Shown piece by piece: positions 7,371-11,210 of a DNA stretch of 11,210 nucleotides (the stretch's first letter is position 1; each line of letters opens with the position of its first letter). The notes beneath the pieces were generated by a model. That model worked only from the letters and a program-made list of their open reading frames with translations. It searched no databases and had not been told where the DNA came from. Origin of the DNA: JADKCL01 sp046329055 (lineage in GTDB: Bacteria > Bacteroidota > Bacteroidia > J057 > JADKCL01); the NCBI GenBank assembly GCA_046329055.1, contig JAXLVK010000145.1, positions 1-11,210 on the forward strand. Direction: 5' to 3'. The translations under genes were made by a program, and so were the position numbers.

Positions 7371-7400
7371 TTGCATCTTTCCGATTCCGTCGTACCTTTG
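7371..7400 (+). promoter_or_regulatory. Promoter of tRNA-Val
   Basis: TTG at 7371-7373, a spacer of 19 bases, then TACCTTTG at 7393-7400. This is an exact Bacteroidota-type promoter that ends 17 bases before the mature tRNA. The rest of 7236-7370, between it and the divergent hypothetical gene, shows no clear promoter for that gene. Confidence 0.8.
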
Positions 7401-7417
7401 CATTCCGTTCTTCGAAA

Positions 7418-7492
7418 GGGCAATTAGCTCAGTTGGTTCAGAGCACTATCTTGACAAGGTAGGGGTCACTGGTTCGAATCCAGTATTGCCCA
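7418..7492 (+). tRNA. tRNA-Val (anticodon GAC)
   Basis: The cloverleaf is complete. The acceptor GGGCAAT pairs with ATTGCCC. The D arm is GCTC/GAGC. The anticodon stem CTATC/GGTAG carries loop TTGACAA, giving anticodon GAC, which reads GTC and GTT. The T arm is ACTGG-TTCGAAT-CCAGT. The discriminator is A7492 and no CCA is encoded. It has its own promoter and terminator, so it is a single-gene transcript. Confidence 0.96.
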
Positions 7493-7495
7493 CAT

Positions 7496-7536
7496 AACTC
7501 CGGAGTTGCGAAAGCAGTTCCGGAGTTTGTGTTTCT
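7496..7536 (+). terminator. Intrinsic terminator of tRNA-Val
   Basis: The stem AACTCCGGAGTTGC (7496-7509) pairs with GCAGTTCCGGAGTT (7514-7527), 14 pairs including two G-T, closed by a GAAA tetraloop. A T-rich but interrupted tail (TGTGTTTCT) follows. It starts 3 bases after the tRNA. Confidence 0.85.
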
Positions 7537-7655
7537 AAGCGGTCGGTGATCCGATTTCCAGATGGTCCAATTGAGACATCGACTGTGACCAATTCACACT
7601 GTTGAAACCGGAACCACTCCATCAAAGGCTCACGAATGCAGAATGCACAAACAGC

Positions 7656-7679
7656 AACGCCACTACAGCTAGTGGCGTT
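7656..7679 (-). terminator. Hairpin terminator of the TraB-family gene
   Basis: AACGCCACTA (7656-7665) and TAGTGGCGTT (7670-7679) form a 10-bp perfect stem with loop CAGC. It lies 34 bases past the stop of the leftward TraB-family gene. The tail reading leftward is only moderately T-rich (GCTGTTTGTG), while reading rightward it runs into CTTTAATT, so it may act in both directions. I find nothing in the remaining 7537-7655. Confidence 0.65.
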
Positions 7680-7713
7680 CTTTAATTGATTCTATTGGAG
7701 TTTCAGTGGCCGA

Positions 7714-8583
7714 TCAGCCCTTCACTGCCCGCACTTTGTAGCCCGCCTGACGCAGCAGGTTGATCACGCCCTCCTCACCAGGCAGGTGCAATGCCCCAAC
7801 CGCGACGAAGGTCGATTGCTCCTTCATGATGGGCTCCATCCGCTCGGCCATGTTGTGGTTGCGGTGGGTGACCAAATTGGTCTCGAATTCGCTGCTGAAC
7901 TCGGCGTCCTTGCTGAAACTGAGCAGTCCTTCCAGGTCGCCCTTGCCGTAATACTTCAGCATTTTCTTCAACTCCTTGCCTGAGTTGCCATTCTTGCCAT
8001 TCACGGCATCCAGCACCATCTTCTTCTGGTCATCGGTCTTCATGCTGTTGATGGCGGCAATCTGCTCCTCGGGCTTCTCCAAGCCCAGCAGCTTCTTCTG
8101 CGACTTCTTGGCTTCATTGTAGAAGTACATGTCAACAGCTTGGCCCATCTGATTCTTGAATTGCCCTTGGGCAATCAAGCTGTAGATGAAAAAGATGTTG
8201 AAATCATCGAAGTCGTTCGGATTCACATGCATCTTGGACTGGCAATAGTTCACCAGCGATTCCCACTCCTCGTCCGTGAAGAGCGTATGCAGCTTCTGTC
8301 CAGCCGGCAACTTCATCATGTTGAGGAGCGCGGCCTGATCCACCTCCGCCATGTTCAGCTCGCCCGCATAAGCCCTTGTGGACTTGAAGGCGATCATGGT
8401 GGAGTCGCTGAAGTCATGCGCCCGCTTGTCACCCACGTGCATGGTGCCGTACAGGTAGGAAGGCTTCGCAAGACCATTGCCGGAGATCTCCCAGAGCAGG
8501 GACTTTTCTAGCTGTGCTTCGAGCGGGTGGTGGAAAAGGAAGGGGAGGAGGAGTGCGACAAACTTGTAAAAACTTGGCTTCAT
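7714..8583 (-). CDS. TraB/GumN (TIKI-like) family secreted protein
   Basis: This 289-residue exported protein belongs to the TraB/GumN/TIKI family, a fold considered metalloprotease-like. Biochemical activity is shown for animal TIKI proteins; bacterial members are mostly uncharacterised. The signal peptide is residues 1-23 (hydrophobic 8-17, cut after LEA, before QLEK). Both family-defining G-x-x-H motifs are present: the first in YLYGTMHVGD, about 20 residues into the mature protein, the second in AVGALHLPGEEG near the C-terminus. The conserved acidic site AGELNMA follows the first motif. The ending, INLLRQAGYKV, is typical. I chose the ATG at 8581-8583 because it gives the signal peptide. 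The frame stays open to 8751, but that part overlaps sucC and encodes an Arg/Pro-rich string without merit. Its start lies only 17 bases past the sucC terminator, so its promoter must lie in or before that hairpin, or it depends on read-through. Confidence 0.92.
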   Translation of the reverse strand: MKPSFYKFVALLLPFLFHHPLEAQLEKSLLWEISGNGLAKPSYLYGTMHVGDKRAHDFSDSTMIAFKSTRAYAGELNMAEVDQAALLNMMKLPAGQKLHTLFTDEEWESLVNYCQSKMHVNPNDFDDFNIFFIYSLIAQGQFKNQMGQAVDMYFYNEAKKSQKKLLGLEKPEEQIAAINSMKTDDQKKMVLDAVNGKNGNSGKELKKMLKYYGKGDLEGLLSFSKDAEFSSEFETNLVTHRNHNMAERMEPIMKEQSTFVAVGALHLPGEEGVINLLRQAGYKVRAVKG

Positions 8584-8600
8584 GATCCGATGGCAGGGTC

Positions 8601-8640
8601 TAAAAAGAAAAGCAGATTGGAACCCTACCAACCTGCTTTT
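8601..8640 (-). terminator. Intrinsic terminator after sucC
   Basis: Reading leftward, AAAAGCAGGTTGG (8640-8628) pairs with CCAATCTGCTTTT (8620-8608), 13 pairs with one G-T, loop of 7, then CTTTTTA. It lies 22 bases after the sucC stop and 17 bases before the TraB-family start. A weak promoter-like pair, TTG (8670-8668) and TAATTTTC (8650-8643) with a 17-base spacer, sits just before the hairpin. If used, the hairpin would act as a leader attenuator. Confidence 0.8.
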
Positions 8641-8662
8641 ACGAAAATTAATACCGAAAAGT

Positions 8663-9865
8663 TTAATCAATATTCTTGAGGGCCTCGGACACCTTCTGTG
8701 CGGCCTCAGCCAGCGTGATGGCGGAGGTGACCTTGAGCCCTGAATCATCAATGATCTTGGCGGCCTCTTCTGCGTTAGTGCCTTGGAGCCTCACGATGAT
8801 CGGCACCTTGATGTCGCCGATGTTCTTGTAAGCCTCCACGACGCCGTTCGCGACGCGGTCGCAGCGGACAATGCCGCCGAAAATATTTACCAATATAACC
8901 TTAACCGCTGGATCTTTCAAGATGATTCTGAAAGCAGCTTCAACTGTTTCTGCATTTGCCTTCCCGCCGACATCCAAAAAGTTGGCTGGGAAGCCGCCGC
9001 TCAGCTTGATCATGTCCATGGTAGCCATGGCCAAACCTGCGCCATTCACCATACAACCCACGTTTCCGGTCAGGTTGATGTAGTTCAGGTTGTGCTCGGA
9101 AGCCTCGATTTCGAGCGGGTCTTCTTCGTGCAGGTCGCGGAGCGATGCGAGATCGGGGTGACGGTAGAGGGCATTCTCGTCGATGTCCATCTTGCAGTCC
9201 ACCGCGATGATCTTATTGTCGCTGGTCTTGAGCATGGGGTTGATCTCGAGCAGCGCGCAATCGTTGTCCATGTAGGCGTTGTAGCACTTCACGAGCAGGG
9301 AGACGGCGCCATTGATGGCATCACCTTCGAGGCCCATCTTGAATGCGATCTTCCTGGCTTGGAACTCGCGCAGGCCGACCACTGGGTCGATCCACTCCTT
9401 GATGATCTTCTCGGGATGCTTCTCAGCGACTTCCTCGATGTCCATGCCGCCTTCAGCGGATGCCATGATCACGATGCGGCCGGCAACGCGGTCCAGGGTC
9501 ATCGAGACATAGTATTCCTTGACGGGATTCGGGCCGGGGTAGAACACGTCCTTTGCGATGAGGATGCGGCGGACGAGCTTGCCTTCGGGGCCTGTCTGCG
9601 GAGTGATCAGGGTCATGCCCAAGATCTGCTTCGCAAGCCCTTCGACTTCGCCCTTGCCCTTGGCGACCTTCACGCCACCACCCTTGCCACGCCCACCGGC
9701 ATGGATTTGGGCCTTGACGACATAGAACTCCTTACCGTTGGGGTTGTCATACAAAGTGTCGGCAGCGCGGAGGGCCTCCTGGACGGAAAATGCGACCTTT
9801 CCTTCCTGAATCGGGACGCCTGCTTTGGCGATCACCTCCTTTGCCTGGTGTTCATGAAGTTTCAT
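8663..9865 (-). CDS. sucC: Succinyl-CoA synthetase beta subunit (ADP-forming)
   Basis: This is the beta subunit of succinyl-CoA synthetase, which with the alpha subunit SucD converts succinyl-CoA, phosphate and ADP to succinate, CoA and ATP in the citric acid cycle, in the cytoplasm. It has 400 residues (E. coli 388). The N-terminal ATP-grasp domain shows VVKAQIHAGGRGKGGGVK (49-66), EGGMDIEEVA (138-147) and the metal-binding LEINP (206-210). The C-terminal CoA-ligase domain has GAGLAMATMD (275-284), FLDVGGKA (297-304), NIFGGIVRCDRVANG (327-341) and VRLQGTN (358-364). The ATG at 9863-9865 begins MKLHEHQAKE, the usual family start. A weak AGGA stands a few bases before it. No sucD is next to it: the downstream neighbour is the TraB-family gene behind a terminator, and the upstream neighbour (nth) is divergent. 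So alpha is encoded elsewhere, as is common in this phylum. No fully convincing promoter was found upstream. Confidence 0.98.
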   Translation of the reverse strand: MKLHEHQAKEVIAKAGVPIQEGKVAFSVQEALRAADTLYDNPNGKEFYVVKAQIHAGGRGKGGGVKVAKGKGEVEGLAKQILGMTLITPQTGPEGKLVRRILIAKDVFYPGPNPVKEYYVSMTLDRVAGRIVIMASAEGGMDIEEVAEKHPEKIIKEWIDPVVGLREFQARKIAFKMGLEGDAINGAVSLLVKCYNAYMDNDCALLEINPMLKTSDNKIIAVDCKMDIDENALYRHPDLASLRDLHEEDPLEIEASEHNLNYINLTGNVGCMVNGAGLAMATMDMIKLSGGFPANFLDVGGKANAETVEAAFRIILKDPAVKVILVNIFGGIVRCDRVANGVVEAYKNIGDIKVPIIVRLQGTNAEEAAKIIDDSGLKVTSAITLAEAAQKVSEALKNID

Positions 9866-9951
9866 CGTATCCTAGCGTTCTTCAAGCCAATTAGATGGAG
9901 ACCCAATATTAGAGCGAATAATGGAGATTTGAAAATGATGGGTTGTTAAAC

Positions 9952-9982
9952 TTGCTGAATTGCGCGCCTGAGGGCAAATTTG
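9952..9982 (+). promoter_or_regulatory. Probable promoter of nth
   Basis: TTG at 9952-9954, a spacer of 20 bases, then CAAATTTG at 9975-9982, seven of eight matches to TAnnTTTG. The -7 box ends only 3 bases before the first ATG and 6 before the second, so the mRNA would be leaderless or nearly so. The intergenic stretch 9866-9951, shared with the divergent sucC, holds no other clear signal. Confidence 0.5.
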
Positions 9983-9985
9983 GCC

Positions 9986-10621
9986 ATGATGAACCTGCAA
10001 GAAAGGGCCGCCTTCATCTCCACGAAATTGGAGGAATTGTTTCCTGATCCGCCGATTCCGCTGGATCATCGCGACGCATACACATTGCTTGTGGCTGTGC
10101 TGCTGAGCGCGCAGTGTACGGACGAGCGCGTGAACCAAGTGACTCCCAGACTGTTCGCCTTGGCGGACAATCCATTTGCCATGTCCAAACTTGCCGAGGA
10201 GCAAATCGAGGAGATCATCCGGCCCTGCGGCATCTCGAAAAACAAGGCTCGGGCCATCAAAAGGCTCTCGGAAATCTTGGTGCGGGAACATGGGGGCGTG
10301 GTGCCGGGCGACATGGCGGAGCTAGAGAAGTTGCCGGGGGTGGGGCACAAGACGGCCTCTGTCGTGATGATTCAGGCATTTGGGCAGCCGGCCTTCCCGG
10401 TGGACACCCATATTCATCGCCTTGCGGAGCGGTGGGGCTTGAGTTCGGGCAAATCGGTGGAGCAGACCGAGTCGGACCTGAAGGCGCTGTTCCCGGAGGA
10501 CTCATGGGCGGTACTGCACCTGCGCATCATCTATTATGGGCGGCAATTCTGCAAGGCCAAGGGCCACGACCCAGCCCAGTGTCCCATCTGTAATGCAGTT
10601 GGTTTTGCCCAAAATTCCTGA
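9986..10621 (+). CDS. nth: Endonuclease III with altered C-terminal metal motif
   Basis: This is a base-excision repair enzyme, a DNA glycosylase / AP lyase that removes oxidised pyrimidines. It has 211 residues, equal to E. coli Nth. DAYTLLVAVLLSAQCTD (30-46) matches the conserved N-terminal helix. The helix-hairpin-helix LPGVGHKTA (116-124) carries the catalytic lysine K122, and PVDTHIHRLAER (138-149) carries the catalytic D140. The C-terminal cluster is unusual. E. coli has C-x6-C-x2-C-x5-C, whereas here C189-x9-C199-x2-C202 is followed by NAVGFAQNS and the stop, with no fourth Cys. H194 lies midway between the first two and could be a substitute ligand. The ATG at 9986 was chosen; a second ATG at 9989 is equally possible, and TTG at 9980 is part of the likely promoter. 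It is divergent from sucC and sits 64 bases before the radical SAM gene. Confidence 0.95.
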   Translation: MMNLQERAAFISTKLEELFPDPPIPLDHRDAYTLLVAVLLSAQCTDERVNQVTPRLFALADNPFAMSKLAEEQIEEIIRPCGISKNKARAIKRLSEILVREHGGVVPGDMAELEKLPGVGHKTASVVMIQAFGQPAFPVDTHIHRLAERWGLSSGKSVEQTESDLKALFPEDSWAVLHLRIIYYGRQFCKAKGHDPAQCPICNAVGFAQNS

Positions 10622-10638
10622 TTCATTGGCTTTTGTCC

Positions 10639-10670
10639 GCAAATAATTTGCAAATTGTTGCACAATTTGC
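10639..10670. promoter_or_regulatory. Cluster of GCAAAT-type palindromes, candidate operator
   Basis: Four half-sites of one kind are packed in 32 bases: GCAAAT (10639-10644), ATTTGC (10646-10651), GCAAATTG (10650-10657) and CAATTTGC (10663-10670). They form a 13-base palindrome, an overlapping ATTTGCAAAT palindrome, and an 8+8 inverted repeat with a 5-base spacer. The last one fills the interval between the -33 and -7 boxes of the radical SAM promoter. This is the layout of a repressor site. The 8-bp stem could instead be a weak terminator for nth, though it is AT-rich and lacks a proper T tract. Confidence 0.5.
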
Positions 10671-10678
10671 TATCTTTG
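10648..10678 (+). promoter_or_regulatory. Promoter of the PA0069-type radical SAM gene
   Basis: TTG at 10648-10650, a spacer of 20 bases, then TATCTTTG at 10671-10678. This is an exact Bacteroidota promoter. The ATG follows 7 bases later, so the transcript should have almost no 5' leader. Confidence 0.8.
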
Positions 10679-10685
10679 GTATCAA

Positions 10686-11210
10686 ATGGCGTTGCAAGAG
10701 GACTATCTCAAAGGTCGCGGTGCGCAGTACAATGCGCACAATCCCTACCTGTCCACCCAGGTGGTGCAGGCGCATTGGGAGGCACTCGATGAGCCATTGC
10801 TGGATAACGATCCCACCGAGTTCCTGATCGAGCACCCTCGGAAGATCATCAATGAGGTCAAGAGCCCCGACATCCCGATGGATTACTCGCTGAATCCTTA
10901 TCAGGGCTGTGAACATGGCTGCACCTATTGCTTTGCTAGGACCACCCATCAGTATTGGGGCATGAGCGCCGGGCTCGACTTTGAGCGGAAGATCGTTGTC
11001 AAGATGAATGCCGCGGAACTGCTACGCGAGGAATTGACCAAGAAATCGTGGGTCTGCAAGCCCATCATGCTCAGCGGCAATACCGACTGCTACCAACCTG
11101 CCGAGCGGAAGTTTGGCATCACACGGAAGCTGCTCCAAGTGATGGCCGAGTTCAAGCAGCCGGTCGGTATCATCACCAAAAACAGCCTCGTCTTGCGCGA
11201 CCTCGACATC
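10686..11210 (+). CDS. PA0069-type radical SAM protein (SplB-like), 3' end missing
   Basis: This is a radical SAM protein of the group annotated as PA0069 family / Rv2578c / SplB-related. The group reduces S-adenosylmethionine with a [4Fe-4S] cluster to start radical chemistry; the substrate is not established. The 175 codons seen are unbroken from the ATG at 10686-10688 to the window end; the family is usually about 350 residues. The N-terminus carries the family's GRGAQYNAHN (10-19). NPYQGCEHGCTYCFAR (70-85) gives the cluster cysteines C75-x3-C79-x2-C82. SAGLDFE (94-100) and LSGNTDCYQPAE (129-140) follow, then TKNSLVLRD (164-172), all typical of the spore photoproduct lyase-like clade. It follows endonuclease III on the same strand but has its own exact promoter and candidate operator, so it is likely regulated separately. 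A DNA-repair role is often suggested from the SplB likeness, without proof. Confidence 0.93.
   Translation, partial: MALQEDYLKGRGAQYNAHNPYLSTQVVQAHWEALDEPLLDNDPTEFLIEHPRKIINEVKSPDIPMDYSLNPYQGCEHGCTYCFARTTHQYWGMSAGLDFERKIVVKMNAAELLREELTKKSWVCKPIMLSGNTDCYQPAERKFGITRKLLQVMAEFKQPVGIITKNSLVLRDLDI

Noticed and set aside
7537..7655. Possible small gene or RNA between the tRNA-Val terminator and the TraB terminator
   Set aside because: No start with a useful open frame, no promoter match and no stable fold apart from the two terminators.
8584..8751. N-terminal extension of 56 residues on the TraB-family protein
   Set aside because: It overlaps the end of sucC and its terminator and is an Arg/Pro-rich string. 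The internal Met at 8583 starts a clean signal peptide.
8783..9949. Rightward open frame of 388 codons
   Set aside because: It is antisense to sucC, a highly conserved gene. It is a compositional artefact.
1..11210. Mobile element, CRISPR array, phage or defence island
   Set aside because: No transposase, integrase, terminal inverted repeats, target-site duplications or spaced direct repeats were seen. The gene set is housekeeping and envelope, and base composition is even, so nothing suggests recent transfer even beside the two tRNA genes.

Overview
The window looks like chromosomal DNA of a fairly GC-rich member of the Bacteroidota. Three independent promoters match the phylum's sigma-factor consensus exactly (TTG, 19-21 bases, TAnnTTTG): those of the two tRNA genes and of the radical SAM gene. 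The two tRNA genes lack an encoded CCA end, Shine-Dalgarno sequences are mostly missing, and two lipoproteins carry short Bacteroidota-style signal peptides. The class within the phylum cannot be settled from this sequence.

Layout. Positions 1-2684 hold three leftward genes: a TMTC-type GT-C glycosyltransferase that runs off the left edge, and upstream of it two tandem paralogous lipoproteins of unknown function. Positions 2844-4001 encode a zinc/PLP enzyme of the D-threonine aldolase / D-serine dehydratase family. A divergent tRNA-Thr(CGT) with promoter and terminator follows (4044-4200). It converges on a secreted penicillin-acylase-type Ntn hydrolase (4354-6447), whose end is marked by a 23-bp perfect hairpin. 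Upstream of that lies an unrecognised 234-residue protein (6531-7235). A second rightward tRNA, tRNA-Val(GAC) (7418-7492), converges on a TraB/GumN-family secreted protein (7714-8583). Upstream of that, beyond a terminator hairpin, is sucC (8663-9865), the succinyl-CoA synthetase beta subunit. The right edge carries two rightward genes: endonuclease III (9986-10621) and a PA0069-type radical SAM protein cut by the window end (10686 onward).

How the genes relate. Most are independent housekeeping or envelope units rather than one pathway. The only convincing multi-gene unit is lipoprotein B - lipoprotein A - TMTC glycosyltransferase. The two lipoproteins are 2 bases apart and the transferase follows after 68 bases. 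Both tRNAs sit in the same arrangement: own promoter, own hairpin terminator, then a convergent protein gene with its own hairpin.

Points of interest: the endonuclease III has a rearranged C-terminal metal motif (three Cys plus a possible His, instead of four Cys). Palindromes of a GCAAAT half-site fill the promoter spacer of the radical SAM gene, which appears to be leaderless. The paralogous lipoprotein pair lies beside a protein glycosyltransferase. I see no mobile element, CRISPR array, phage gene or defence system. I do not see a clear new biological system; the lipoprotein/TMTC unit is the nearest candidate.
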